Counted from the stretch's first letter, positions 10,569-20,781 are shown. The stretch is 30,391 nucleotides of DNA from Chara braunii (GCA_003427395.1 BFEA01000344.1:1442812-1473202), one strand, 5' to 3'. Program-made: numbers and translations. Notes: a model not told the origin generated them from the letters alone.

Positions 10569-11042
10569 ATGCCCGAGGCACGTAGAGGACAGGGAAGGGG
10601 AAGAGGTGGTAGAGGAGGGAAGGCGCTCGAAGAGCAACCGGCTCGTGCACGGCGTGATTACAGCTCAGAGGAGGAGGAAGACAAGCCACGAGGCTATAGT
10701 GCTCACTCGAGACCTTATCCTCACCACTCATTTGCTGTGTGGTATGAGAGGACTCCCTCCCCGAACAGGATGGAGTATTTTCGGAACAAGTTTGAGGCGC
10801 GCTACGTGGCGCCCAGCACTTCCTCCCCTCCATACACTCCCAAGGCAACCATCTCTCCCACAACGAGTAGAGCCTTAGAGCCCGCAGCGCCTCCACCTAC
10901 ACCTTGCATGGCCCCTTCTCTGCCTCAATTCAATGGCTGCACTCTCTGTTGCATTTTCTTCCTTCTCTCTCTACTTCAGATAGAATTCATGGTTATCTTT
11001 TATATCTTGTATAAGCACGAGGTCCTTTCCTTGAACTTTTGA
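10569..11042 (+). CDS. Unknown RG-rich, acidic small protein
   Basis: I chose the ATG at 10569 (CGCACCATGC, a fair eukaryotic context) rather than the frame's earlier ATG at 10467, because the region before it encodes only Phe/Ser-rich sequence typical of a CT-rich leader. The product would be 157 residues: an Arg/Gly-rich N-terminus (RGQGRGRGGRGG, residues 6-17), an acidic patch SSEEEEDK, a Pro/Ser/Thr-rich middle and a hydrophobic C-terminus (CCIFFLLSLL). An RG-rich plus acidic N-terminus behind a TATA box would fit the start of a retroelement gag or an RNA-binding protein. The hydrophobic tail fits neither well and may be read-through into non-coding sequence. A 158-codon frame overlaps on the opposite strand (10420-10896); I prefer the plus strand. 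Confidence 0.35.
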   Translation: MPEARRGQGRGRGGRGGKALEEQPARARRDYSSEEEEDKPRGYSAHSRPYPHHSFAVWYERTPSPNRMEYFRNKFEARYVAPSTSSPPYTPKATISPTTSRALEPAAPPPTPCMAPSLPQFNGCTLCCIFFLLSLLQIEFMVIFYILYKHEVLSLNF

Positions 11043-11182
11043 GTCCCTTCCCTCCTTGACTTTTCAGTCCATTCATAGCATCCCTGGCTTAAGAGTTTGA
11101 ACACCTTGAGGCCGGGGATGTAGGTTCCTCATGAACCAGGCCGCTTGTCGGCCACCAAATTTAATGAAGAAGGATTACGCTC

Positions 11183-11569
11183 TCACTTCCTCGTTTGTTG
11201 CTGGCTCTGACCTCTTGTCGTTCTAAAATTTATTTTCTGTAAAAGAATTACCTCAACCTTCATCTTGGGTGCAAGATCAAGAATATTATTAGTCTGATAC
11301 CAATGCTTGAAACACTCATTTTGTCTGGCATACTGGGGATAGGGCATATCAAACCCTTCTTTCTGTTTTCTAGCTTGAGTGAGATATTCTTGTAGCTTCT
11401 CAAGCAACTCAGGGGATACCAAACCCTGTTCTCTTTCTCTCATCCGAGTGAGGCGTCTCCTCAGCTCCTCGGATAAAAGGAAGGGGATACCAAACCTTTT
11501 TTTCTTCTCTCTGGTCTGAGAACTCTCAAATAAATCTTTATATACCTGCAAAAGAGGCGAGTTCCACAA
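11183..11569 (-). CDS. Unknown protein with ~23-residue helical repeats
   Basis: This is a 128-residue frame starting at ATG 11569. Residues about 25-85 consist of two full and one partial repeat of 23-24 residues: FGIPFLLSEELRRRL, then LVSPELLEKLQEYL, then FDMPYPQYA. Each opens with a hydrophobic/Pro motif and continues as a strongly charged, probably helical segment. The DNA shows the same period of about 70 bases (GATACCAAACC at 11415 and 11486, CATATCAAACC at 11345). The C-terminus is Gln/Arg-rich. I do not recognise the family. The repeat could be coding or a minisatellite that happens to be open. It lies on the gag-pol strand but about 1.6 kb beyond the pol stop. Confidence 0.35.
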   Translation of the reverse strand: MWNSPLLQVYKDLFESSQTREKKKRFGIPFLLSEELRRRLTRMREREQGLVSPELLEKLQEYLTQARKQKEGFDMPYPQYARQNECFKHWYQTNNILDLAPKMKVEVILLQKINFRTTRGQSQQQTRK

Positions 11570-12384
11570 ACAACAGACTGTCTCCCAGCAAACCAGCTCC
11601 CCGACAATTAACAGCCAAACAACAAGTAAACAAAATAAAACCCAAAATAAAATAATAAATTAATAAATAAATAGACATTATAGGACAATTCTTTTCACCC
11701 AAAAGTTGCTGATTGCCTTGGTTTCGGCCCACCACTGCCCAAGAATGACAGACCTCCCGTCAGTTTGACATACCCTATTCGGCCCATCTCAGGCCAGGAC
11801 CAGTCAGACCATTTGTCTTCACGGGCCCTTTGACCTGTCTCCAGGTCAGGACCAGCATACCCACTACTCGAGTATGGTAACCCTTTGGCACTCTCGCCAG
11901 GACACCCGGACTATAGCGGGAATTACCACCCCATGACAGTAGACCTCCCGTCAGTCAAAATGTCCCGTACCCAGATTCGACTGTTGTGGTCGGGGATCGG
12001 CTCACCCACCAATTTTTAGCTTGGGCGGTGGCTACCCCGCCCAGATTTTCGAACGTGGGATCCGGTCTAACCACGGTTCTAGGCTCTGGCGAACCTTACT
12101 GGATTGCATCCTTTGACTGCGGTAGGGTTCCAGCTGACCCCTTTCGACCTTACAGGCCAGACCCACGGAGTCTAAGCCTCAGTCGACTACGGAATTCGAC
12201 ACTCGCGTCAGGGACCTGATGACCCCACCAAATTGCAACCTACTACGGTAAGCCTCTGGCTAGCCCCGACAATCAATGCATCTTTAGGTTAGAGAAGAAA
12301 GTCCCCGGCACAGAGAACCAAGCAGACATCTCATACCCACAGTCAGACAGTCCATGCCCCGGATAACAGAACAAACATTTCTCA
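11570..12384. other. Intergenic, diffuse repeats
   Basis: 11636-11672 is an AAATAAAT-rich low-complexity run. GACCTCCCGTCAGT occurs near 11752 and 11941, and similar CAGGxCAGGACCAG words recur near 11790 and 11845, suggesting an old local duplication. No gene is supported. Confidence 0.5.
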
Positions 12385-12600
12385 AGAGACGTCCCTTTAG
12401 TCTCTAGAGGCACTGAACAGCAATAAGCAGCAACCGACAATGTATTCCCTTGAGATCTCCCTTCAGCCTTAGGGAATACAAAGTGTTGAGCCTAGAGAGA
12501 TCCCTTCCCTCATCTGATAATACTTCCAAGAGACATTCCGCCAGCCTCAAGAAAGCATAGAAATGCTGGTTTCAGAGAGGTTCATGCCCTCATCTGAAAC
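12385..12600. repeat. Cluster of hairpins
   Basis: Four inverted repeats follow one another. AGAGAC/GTCTCT is at 12385-12390 and 12400-12405. TGTATTCCCT/AGGGAATACA, a perfect 10-bp stem with a 20-base loop, is at 12441-12450 and 12471-12480. AGCAT/ATGCT is at 12554-12558 and 12563-12567. GTTTCAGA+GAGG/CCTC+a+TCTGAAAC is a 12-bp stem with one bulged base at 12569-12600. Related words recur between stems (CCCTCATCTG at about 12513 and 12588). On the minus strand this lies downstream of the pol stop at 13170. Confidence 0.65.
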
Positions 12601-12607
12601 TGAAGGT

Positions 12608-12790
12608 AGGCAACTTAGCCAAAAAGCACGAAGTCCCCCAGTTGACAACTCTCTGGTCAAAGAGGGTTAAACCTCTTCATGCCCACCTTCCTGATAGTTC
12701 TCTCGGACAGGCAACTTAGCCGGCAAAAAGTCCCTCTACTGACAACTCTCTTATCAAATAGAGCTCAACTTTCTTGAACCCGTCAAACTT
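12608..12790. repeat. Imperfect ~101-bp tandem duplication
   Basis: Two units begin AGGCAACTTAGCC at 12608 and 12709. Both continue with AAAAAG, a GTCCC word and TGACAACTCTC followed by a short complementary segment; in the first unit AACTCTCT pairs with AGAGGGTT, allowing one wobble pair. The preserved pairing in diverged copies is suggestive but not conclusive. Confidence 0.6.
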
Positions 12791-13169
12791 TCTTAGTTAT
12801 AAGGGATCAATATTGATTACTTGTCGATGTGTCACAGCCATGAATTCTCTGAACAGGATGTTGCATTAGTATTCTAGAGGATGATCTTTCATCACACTTT
12901 TCACTGTAAAGTTGTTTCCGTGCTCATAGGTAAGATACTCATGGATCGACTGTGGCTCTGCATCAATGACTTTCATTTCATTGTCTCTGGAGGAAATTTT
13001 TAACTCAGATGCCCAGACGAACGTAAATCATCTAGAAGATTTTATCAAGTCTGTCATGTCAAAATCTGACATGCTGAAAATTAACTCATTGGACTGATTA
13101 GGCAAGAATAATCAATGTTTGTCCAACTTTAGCCCTTTTTAGTGTCTTGCTGTCTCACTGTGCTTACCG

Positions 13170-14620
13170 TCAATTTTCTGAAACTGTCTTCTTACTGGAT
13201 GATTGCCTCTTCTTTCCTTTTTTCTCAGTCATCGTGGGAACTAGGTCAGGGTCTCTGAAGATAAACTTACGAAGTCTTGACCCTGATACCATGTCGTGGA
13301 CTCTTGAACCATCCATCTCAGATATCTCATAAACTTTATCTTCTGCTTCACCTGTAATTTTGTAGGGACCAAGCTACCTGGGCTCCAACCGCTTAGTCCA
13401 CTGAGTCTCAAGAGAACTGTCGAATAGAAGAACAACGTCACGACCTTTCAATTTCTCTTTCCTTATGTATCTCTTTTTATTCCATCTCTCTTGATCTGAC
13501 AATCTGCTTCTTGTTATTCTCTCTGTAACATCCATTACTGTCTGGTCAACCTCTGATATCTGTTTCATCCTGATATGAAGAAGAGGTAGAATATTCTCTA
13601 TCACTTTCTTGACTTCACCATGTCGTGATTATACTTTCAATAGGCAAAGTAGCATATCGACCATACCACAGAGTGAATGGAACATAATCAGTGGTCCTCT
13701 TGATAGTGATGTTGTCATCATACACAGCAGTTAGTACTTTTGGCCAGTTACTGAGATTTTCTTCACACCACTTGGCCAATGAATCTTTCCGAGTTTTGTC
13801 ACCCCTCTCAACAGGTGCGTTTGCTTGAGGATGATAGGTAGTCACATATCGAATTCTGACACTCAATCTGAGAGTGGTTCTTCTTACAATCTCATTTCTG
13901 AACTCTGCTCCTCTGTCTGAAACGAACTCTTTGATGAAAGGATGCTTGAGATAGACTTCCTCTATCCAGTCAGCCACCTGCTCGACTGTCTTCCTTCTCA
14001 TAGTTTTTGCCTCAACAAATCCACAGAAATTATCTTTTATGTTCAATATATATCTCATCCCGCCCTTGCCTGATGGCATGGTGATAAGATCTAAATGAAC
14101 TCGACTTCCTGGTCTACCACGATAGTGGGAAATAAAGGTTCAATCATTGACGTAATAGACCTCTTCTGACATAACACACATGATTTACAGAATCTAAAAA
14201 TCATGTATCTCACGCCAGGCCAGAAATAGAGTTTGACAGTCTTAGAGTAGGTTGCCTCAGCAGCTCTGTGGCCACCTGCAACCCCCTCGTGCAGAGCGAC
14301 AATTATCTCCAGTTGTCTTGCTTGATCTGACAATCTTAATGGAGGTAGTCCCCCCTTACCATCCACAAAGAGGTGTCCTCGTTTTAGTCTGAACTTCTTT
14401 CTTAGATTCTTACAACAATATTCCTTCAACTGTTCTTTCTCCGTTTTCTTCCCAATCTCTTGGTAAATTTCATTGTACTCTTCAAAGATAAATGATATCT
14501 CTTCCTCTTTCTTCTGACTTTCTTCTTCATTCTTTGAGTCTGAACTTTCCCTCATCTCATAGGCTGCTACAACTGCTGCATTGATCCTTGCATACCAGTT
14601 ATTCCGTTCTTCCTCCTCTT
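13170..14620 (-). pseudogene. Ty3/Gypsy integrase, disrupted
   Basis: The family inserts retroelement DNA into the host chromosome. Visible in order: an H2C2 zinc-binding domain (LHEG, GGHR, then FCKSCVLC, about 14300-14180); the catalytic core with its first Asp in VHLDL (14089-14091), the second in SDRGAEF, and the Glu in HPQANAPVERG; WYGRYATLPIES after the core; and a GPY/F module (LGPYKI at about 13355-13373, then DMVSGSRLRKF). Breaks: a frameshift near 14100, another near 13610, and TAG at 13374-13376 just before LGPYKI, where a Trp would be usual. The frame ends with TGA at 13170. This is the last pol domain, so the domain order is RT, RNase H, IN, as in Ty3/Gypsy. Confidence 0.9.
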
Positions 14621-14635
14621 ATTTTCTGAATTGAT

Positions 14636-15230
14636 TCATAAACATAAGCATGATGGATTTCTCCCTGCTATCTCTTTTTTCAGGTCATAAACTTCGCTTA
14701 TAGGAGCTTGGTAATTCATAATCTTTATCATCTGTCTCATCCAGAAAATTATCAACATAAGAAGATTCTTCAATAGTTCCTTCAATATCGTCTTCTTCTT
14801 CATGTTTCCTCCATTCAATTCAACTTAAGTCATCTGCCCTGTTCTTCGCAGTTGGAATTTTTCCAAGACAAAATCAAAATTTCAAATGAAGGTTATTCAT
14901 CTGCTTACTGTTGGATCTACTTGTTGGTGCTTCTTAATTGCACCAATCACAACAGATGCATCAGTTCTCGGAATGAATCTCCTTCTAAGGACATAGTGTC
15001 TGAAGCACTTGAGACAATGGATAATGGTCAGTAACTCTTTCCTGAACTGGGTGTAGCCTCTTTCTGTGGAGTTGAGAGTCCTACTCTCAAACCTTAGGGG
15101 TCTTTCCCAATCATTCTTTTCTTTCTGTATGAGTACACCACCCAGAGCAACTGGTCCTCCATCTGCTTCAATGGTGAAGGGTCTACTCCCTTCATCATCG
15201 TAGTAACTACCAACACTACACCACCATCTT
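14636..15230 (-). pseudogene. Ty3/Gypsy RNase H, disrupted
   Basis: This domain would degrade the RNA strand during reverse transcription. In one frame from about 15210 the strand reads YYDDEGSRPFTIEADGGP with the first acidic residue, then ALGGVLIQKEK, TERGYTQFRKELLT with the Glu, and PRTDASVV with a later Asp. It follows RT directly, offset by a frameshift near 15200, and stops appear after about 14900. The segment 14636-14900 is a Glu/Lys-rich linker towards integrase with several stops. Motifs and position make the assignment firm; activity is excluded by the breaks. Confidence 0.8.
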
Positions 15231-16463
15231 TTAATTTTTCCTGTAGAGTTTCTGCAGCAGTCTGTCTTTTCTCAGTCCAAGATAAGTCAGCCCCTTGTCT
15301 CACCATTTCCCTCAAAGGTTTAGCAAGAGTACCAAAATGAGGTATGAAAATCCTCAAGAACCCACAGACACCCAGGAAGCTTCTGACATTTGTCACTCGT
15401 CTGAGGGGCAGAGGCCAGTTCAAAATTCTATCAATCTTCTAAGGATCAGGACTCCACCCCTTGGAGAAACATCAAAAGCTCAAAATGGTGACCTCTGCTT
15501 GGAAGAGAAGTGACATTGGTCCACTGGCAGTCAGATTATACTTCTGAAGTCTTTCAAGGACCAGCTTTACCCCTTCAGCATGCTCCTACACAAACTTCCT
15601 GGCACCATCCCCAACCAAAGTCCCATCCCTTACCATAGGTCCCTTCACACGATTATCATCAATATAAGGACTGGTTATCTCTGGTGAGATGTCCTGCATG
15701 ACTTTGATTATATCTCTTTGAACCACTGTCACACCATTAGTCCAACCTTGTGGTACCACGTACATCAGAATGAGGCTCTATGGCGTGTTCATGATAGTCA
15801 TTGGTCCACTAGTGGGATCAATGAAAAACTGATCATAGCCAGAATATAAATCAATTAAAGAAAAAATGCATCGACCAGCAAAGGATTCAGAAAAAAGATC
15901 AGTATTAGGGAGGCTACCTGCATGACGTACCTTTATTATTGTATCCATCTCGGTCAACCTCCTGGTTTCCAAAAGCAAAACCAGTGATTAATATACGGTC
16001 CATCAGCAGGTTCAGCAACATTGGAGGCAATTTTCTTATCAAGGGACTTTACTACTTCGGCCTCTTCTTTCAGGGCATACTGGGTTGGTCTGTCATTCCA
16101 TGGGATGTGATCAACTGTCCAGATTTTTGTTATCTTAATCATATCCACATCTAACTGCTCTTTTTCTTCATCATTAAAAGAGAATGCACCAGAGAACCCT
16201 TGACACACCTTGAAGATATATTCCTTTTCTTTAGGCAAAATAAATTGATCAGAGTCTATCTTCATCATGTCAAACCTCTCCCTGGTGACTCTATTCCCAA
16301 ATTTTGCAGACTCCCTTAATGCTTTGATAATTCCTCTTTTCTTTTTTAGTGCCTCATCATAATTTTTTTCTATTAGGACCGTCACTGAGTTCTTCTTAAC
16401 CCCCTTGGGCTTATATTTCTTTTTTGACCCAGTGGTTATTTTCCTAAAAAAGGATGAGTTCAT
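15231..16463 (-). pseudogene. Ty3/Gypsy reverse transcriptase, disrupted
   Basis: The family copies element RNA into DNA. From ATG 16463 the N-terminal part includes FSGAFSFNDEEKEQLD, TVDHIPWNDRP and WFCFWKPGG. After a 1-base frameshift near 15960 come FAGRCIFSLIDLYSGYDQ (motif A Asp), VVPQGWTNGV and the catalytic YIDD at 15655-15666. The thumb and connection follow as RSFLGVCGFLRIFIPHF. In-frame stops include TAG at 15778-15780 (after NTP) and others near 15585, 15460 and 15440. The catalytic residues survive, but the frame does not. It sits between protease and RNase H. 16464-16740, just upstream, is a Lys/Glu-rich connector with stops. Confidence 0.9.
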
Positions 16464-16740
16464 GAAAACTTTAATTTCATTTTTTCACATTTGGCAGTCT
16501 CAACAGCCTTTTTAAAAACTTCAATCTGTCCATCTTCGTCTTTGAGTTTACCAAGGGTTTTTATCATCTTTGAAATCTAATTGATATCAATGGAGACTTC
16601 CTCCTTAAATTCTTGTTTATCTTTTTCCTTGATCTTTCTTACCCTCTCAACGGACTCTTTCCTACTAATTGAGTTGACTGATATCTTGTGCTTGTGATGG
16701 ATATCTGTTCTTGTGCAGTTTCCGGGTCTTGCAGACTGAT

Positions 16741-17571
16741 CTAGGATGACCCCTCATGACCAAAGAACTGGACAGCCTTCATCCTGTGTAAGAACGGAGT
16801 GCCCAAAATACAGTCAAGATTCAAGTTTGGTATCACGAATCCCAATAGCTCGACTGCCATCAACCCAACTTTAATAGGCAGATGGTCAATAAATCCTGCC
16901 ACGAAGAGCTCTCCAACAATACTGCTTAGCGTTTGCATCGCATGCCTATCAATAGCCAGACAACAGGTCTCAATTGCCTTCTGAAAAATAAGTATCATCT
17001 TTTCCCCTTAATCCACTAAGGCTCGGATTTTCACTTGATTAATGTAAATCGTTAAATAGTCACAACCCATGGTTGCGAATTTCATCTTACATCCGGGCAG
17101 GGTCCTGGTAACCTGACTAGGAAAGACTGATCCCAAGTAATTAACTTCCATTTTTTTCTTCTCAATTAATTTCTTCAATTTCTCTCTCAACTTAGGTGCT
17201 AGTGTCATTGTCTCCTTCAATGACAACGTCACCTCTGTTTTTTCCAACATCTTAGTAATTACATCAGTCATTACTGTTTCATCCTCTAGTTCATCCTTGA
17301 GTAAAAAAAAAAAAAATTTCCCTTGCTCACTTCTCTTAGGTAAAGGTTTTGGTCCTTGATCCTCAAGAGTTTCAATCAGAGTCTCTTCGGCCTTTCTTTC
17401 TTTTTTTTCCTCTATCATTTGAGGTATTAAATGTGCATGAATGTTCCTCACTTCCCCAATCCCTGTGTCCCATTCCATAACGAGTTCTGGTGGTAAATCA
17501 CCTTCAAATGACATCATGTTAGCCGAACAAGTAGGCTCGTTAGGAGAAAATACTACCAACTCAGAGGAAAT
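16741..17571 (-). pseudogene. Ty3/Gypsy aspartic protease region
   Basis: This would cleave the Gag-Pol polyprotein. It continues the gag frame: a charged linker (KMLEKTEVTLSLKE, KLREKLKKLIEKKK), then the protease core with YLTIYINQVKIRALVD. The expected Asp-Ser/Thr-Gly triad is disrupted: the codon after Asp is TAA (17008-17010) and the next is Gly, all in frame. The rest follows without a shift: GELFVAGFIDHLPI, then the C-terminal DCILGTPFL typical of retropepsins. So a nonsense codon sits in the catalytic loop itself. Another TAG (17572-17574) separates it from gag in the same frame. Confidence 0.8.
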
Positions 17572-19189
17572 CTAAGGAGAATAATTTTCTCTAAACGAAA
17601 GTCCGCCTAGAGTGATCTCACCAGTCATGTCCTCCACTAAAGAGAGAGACCGTAGGGGCAACTCAATCAAGGCAAGTGAATCATCAGACTCTTGTACGAG
17701 TTCCTTAGGCAGTTCGCCCATGAAAGTATGAACATTCACATTTGCATTTTTTTTCTTCTTTTTCTTCATCTTTTCATCACGCTTAAGGGCAATAAGTCGC
17801 ATACCTTCAGGATGTCTGGGATCTAATTTGTTCCATGAACTGTCACAAGCATGAGTCATTGCATCCTTCTTTGTCACCCCACTCTTCACATCCTTTTCCA
17901 ATGGTTTACAGTAAGTGGTAGTGTGACCTCCTTCGCCACAATAATAGCAAACAAAATTTTTTTTTGGTCGCTCATGATACTTCCTCCTCTCTCTGTTCCC
18001 TTTTCCACCATTCCCTCCATTCTTTCTAGATATAGAAGAATCCCCTCTTTTACCATAGTTTTCATCATCATTGTCATCATCATCCTCATCATCATCACTT
18101 TCTGCCTTTTTTTTGCCTTTCTCTTTCACAACATAATTGGCAGGCATGTAGTTGGTCATAACTTTTTGAATAATATTTTCAGCACTCAGATTGTTCCCTC
18201 TGTTCATGTCGTTCTCAGTCTCTCAATCTTTGGTCAGTGTACTGATCTGATCCAGTGACCATTTCTTGTAAAAAACCGTAGGTAGAGTTCTGACAATTGC
18301 AACAATTTCATCTCATCTAAGAGGATAGTGTTGAGCTTGATTAAGAACAATCTGCATTTCGTTATCAGTAAAATTAGTCAGGAAAATATGACATCTCTGA
18401 TCCTCATCCAAATACGGAATTTTTCTGGCCGTTCTGATAAAAGTCTGGACAAAAACATTGAAAGTGTCATACTTAGCCATTCTGATGTTGAGGAGATCCT
18501 TGGTNNNNNNNNNNNNNNNNNNNNNNNNNNNNNNNNNNNNNNNNNNNNNNNNNNNNNNNNNNNNNNNNNNNNNNNNNNNNNNNNNNNNNNNNNNNNNNNN
18601 NNNNNNNNNNNNNNNNNNNNNNNNNNNNNNNNNNNNNNNNNNNNNNNNNNNNNNNNNNNNNNNNNNNNNNNNNNNNNNNNNNNNNNNNNNNNNNNNNNNN
18701 NNNNNNNNNNNNNNNNNNNNNNNNNNNNNNNNNNNNNNNNNNNNNNNNNNNNNNNNNNNNNNNNNNNNNNNNNNNNNNNNNNNNNNNNNNNNNNNNNNNN
18801 NNNNNNNNNNNNNNNNNNNNNNNNNNNNNTTCCCATGTAGTGACCCCTTCCATCAACTCTTGAACAGCCAACCTCGAGTTAGTGTCACAATAAGATAGAA
18901 GGTGCTTAAATCATTGTTTGTCTGTCCAGCCATAACTGAGCCCAAATAATTCATATTCATCCAATAAATTATTTACTTGAGGTCCTCTGAAGCATGGTAT
19001 CCTCTCATCTGGTCTATTTGCCCTTGCAATATCTAACCCTCCTTTTATGGTGTCAACTCTCTCTACCAGTTCCCGTATAACACCTACCAGAGTCTCTTCA
19101 TTAGTTCCTGCAGAAAAACTTGGTCTCCCTCGTCCTGCGATTTTGACCATAGACTCTCCCTGATACTTTTTTGTCTCTCTCTCCATCAC
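17572..19189 (-). pseudogene. Ty3/Gypsy gag with CCHC zinc knuckle
   Basis: Gag forms the particle shell and binds element RNA. From ATG 19189 the N-terminal part carries RGPQVNNLLDEYELFGLSYG and LAVQELMEG, as in capsid domains of this group. Then comes the assembly gap; beyond it RTARKIPYLDEDQRCHIF continues the capsid. The C-terminal part has an acidic run (about 18060-18100), an Arg/Lys/Gly-rich stretch and one zinc knuckle, CYYCGEGGHTTTYC (C-x2-C-x4-H-x4-C, about 17905-17955). In-frame TGA codons occur at 18911-18913 and twice between 18190 and 18330, some plausibly former Trp codons. It is the first gene of the element and is followed in frame by the protease. Confidence 0.85.
18505..18829. 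other. Assembly gap (325 N)
   Basis: This is a run of undetermined bases inside gag. The reading frame before and after differs, but the gap length may be an estimate, so no frameshift can be inferred. Confidence 1.
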
Positions 19190-19484
19190 TTCTCTCCTCT
19201 TTTTTTCTTTTTTTTCAATCTCTCACTCTTCTCGTCAGAGATACATGTTTATTTCTCTCTTCCCTCGTTTGCTATACCCCTAGAGAGTTTTGTATATAGA
19301 GAGTGTAGACAATAATAGACTGGGTAGTGATCAGGGACAACGCAATCCTTCTCAGTCTTCTAATATAGTCCTCAATTAGCTCTCTTTCATCATCCCTGCT
19401 CAATCTTCTGTTATATCATTTTACATTACCCTGGATCATAAAGTATCGCGTCAAGTCTATAACCTCATAATCAAACTGCATTGC

Positions 19485-19775
19485 TTACAACCCGTTACTG
19501 ATTCTTCTGGCAAGAGAGACTCGTCCTCTAGAAGAGTGGTACGATATTCTTTCAACAGTCCCTACTTTCACCACCTTTAATAAATAGTTGATCTCAGTCT
19601 GGTCAGTGACAGCTCTAAGGGAAGAATTCCTCATCTGATCAAAGAAAGGTTGTAAGAACTCAAACTCATCCAAGGTAGAGAGGTTTCTGTCAGAGATCCG
19701 AAAAGTTCCTTCTATTTTGACTATTTTTCTTTCCAGCACAATCATAAATATTAGTTGTTCAACCAAGTTGGGCAT
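19485..19775 (-). CDS. Unknown small protein epsilon
   Basis: This 96-residue frame starts at ATG 19775 in a favourable context (AACAATGC), right after the gamma frame ends at 19778. Motifs include MPNLVEQLIFMIVLERKIVK, FEFLQPFFDQMRNSSLRAVT and VGTVERISYH. The middle part resembles the plus-strand frame at 26300-26500 (F-D-x5-SLxxVTxxTE ... VxRI), which also sits beside module genes. No domain is recognised. It is the last array gene before gag (19189). It has no counterpart in the left copy because that copy is truncated at 268. It could be the C-terminal half of gamma separated by a frameshift. Confidence 0.45.
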   Translation of the reverse strand: MPNLVEQLIFMIVLERKIVKIEGTFRISDRNLSTLDEFEFLQPFFDQMRNSSLRAVTDQTEINYLLKVVKVGTVERISYHSSRGRVSLARRISNGL

Positions 19776-19777
19776 TG

Positions 19778-20272
19778 TTAACCATCATAGACAATATCGG
19801 AAAGATAAATCTCAAGATGAACATAATCAAGAATCTCAAATTTGTGCTCAAAGGTACTCGGAAGCAGGACTTTTATCATCACAGTACAGTTTTTCTCTCT
19901 TGCTATACCGATCAAGGCAATAGTCTCCAGTAGAGGCATCCAATCTCCCATGTCCTCAAACCCATCAGCAATTGAAAATTCAGGGAGTTTCTCAAACTTA
20001 CGTACTCTTACTCCCCATGTCAATTTCCTTTTCAACTTTTCTAGCCACTCTGTTGTTCGCTCGAGACTGATATATACTCCCTTCAGACACTCCAAATAAT
20101 CAAGTTCCTCCTCTAGATAGACTAAGGCGTAAACTCTCACGTCCAGACTGCCAGAGTTCAGGAACTTGACCACAGGAATGTGAAACGTTATATGTCCTCT
20201 TCCACAAATCTCATGTCTCAGAATTACAAAGGGATTATCATACCCCGTTACCTCATAAAGTTTGTCCCTCAC
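19778..20272 (-). CDS. Module gene gamma, right copy
   Basis: This 164-codon open frame is the longest intact one in the right array. It has DKLYEVTGYDNPFVILRHE, HITFHIPVVKF, SLDVRVYALVYL, WLEKLKRKLTWGVRV and FEKLPEFSIADGF. A second segment (MIKVLLPSTFEH, YVHLEIYLSDIV) may be the front half of another module. The first codon is GTG and a TAA lies just upstream (after RRIL), at a place where the left copy is open to its ATG, so the true start is probably lost. It lies 5 bases after the stop of beta2 and 2 bases before epsilon. The function is unknown. Confidence 0.5.
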   Translation of the reverse strand: MRDKLYEVTGYDNPFVILRHEICGRGHITFHIPVVKFLNSGSLDVRVYALVYLEEELDYLECLKGVYISLERTTEWLEKLKRKLTWGVRVRKFEKLPEFSIADGFEDMGDWMPLLETIALIGIAREKNCTVMIKVLLPSTFEHKFEILDYVHLEIYLSDIVYDG

Positions 20273-20277
20273 AAGAG

Positions 20278-20781
20278 TTATCCTTGTTTCTTAGAGTATT
20301 CTTCTTGAACCTTCTTCACCTTCCATATAAAATTTATCATGGCTGACCAATTGTCCCTTAAAAAGGTAAGCCCTTCAACAGGAGGAGATGGTATTCCAAT
20401 GAAAGGTCTGACATAGGCACTCCAAGAGAAACTTTCTCCTCCCCGTTCTAACCTTTTTTTTTTATCATGCATAATATCCGACGCTCGTTGTCAGAATGGA
20501 CATTTTTTACACTCTTCAAATATTTATTTTGGTACGTAGATCCCAACATCATACTCATCAAGATCAAAAAAATAACAGGTAAGAACGTACACACTGTCCT
20601 GCTTTCGTCCTAGATTCTTTAGTGCCTCATACCTCATGATCTCATAGGGAATCACGACTTTCCTCGTTATAAAATTAAGACAATTTAACATCTTATCTGA
20701 TTCATCCTTACTCAACCTCCCATGTCCTCTTACCGGTCTAAATCATGGCTTCTCTCTTGGAGGTATGTAGAGCTGGCTCAT
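20278..20781 (-). pseudogene. Module gene beta2, right copy
   Basis: ATG 20781 overlaps the preceding stop (ATGA, 20778-20781), as in the left copy. The frame reads SQLYIPPREKP, then TGA at 20743-20745 where the left copy has TGG (Trp). Then come RKVVIPYEIMRYEAL, YVLTCYFFDLDEYDVGIYVPK, the TAA and TGA shared with the left copy, QRASDIMHDKKKRLERGG, GIPSPPVEGLTFLRDNWSA and the end EEYSKKQG. The extended C-terminus, missing on the left, parallels the end of beta (LSRDxxSAV). Three nonsense codons make it a pseudogene. Function is unknown. Confidence 0.55.

Noticed and set aside
10420-10896. 158-codon minus-strand frame
   Set aside because: It is the shadow of the plus-strand ORF, with a Cys/Arg-rich composition and no motif; a TATA box and ATG context favour the plus strand.
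13273-13300. Primer-binding-site-like TGGTATCAGGG on the minus strand
   Set aside because: It resembles the initiator-tRNA-Met binding site of many LTR elements, but lies inside the integrase C-terminal coding sequence (MVSGSRL region), so it is coincidental.
18328-18898. Frames spanning the run of N
   Set aside because: They are open only because N codons are not counted as stops.
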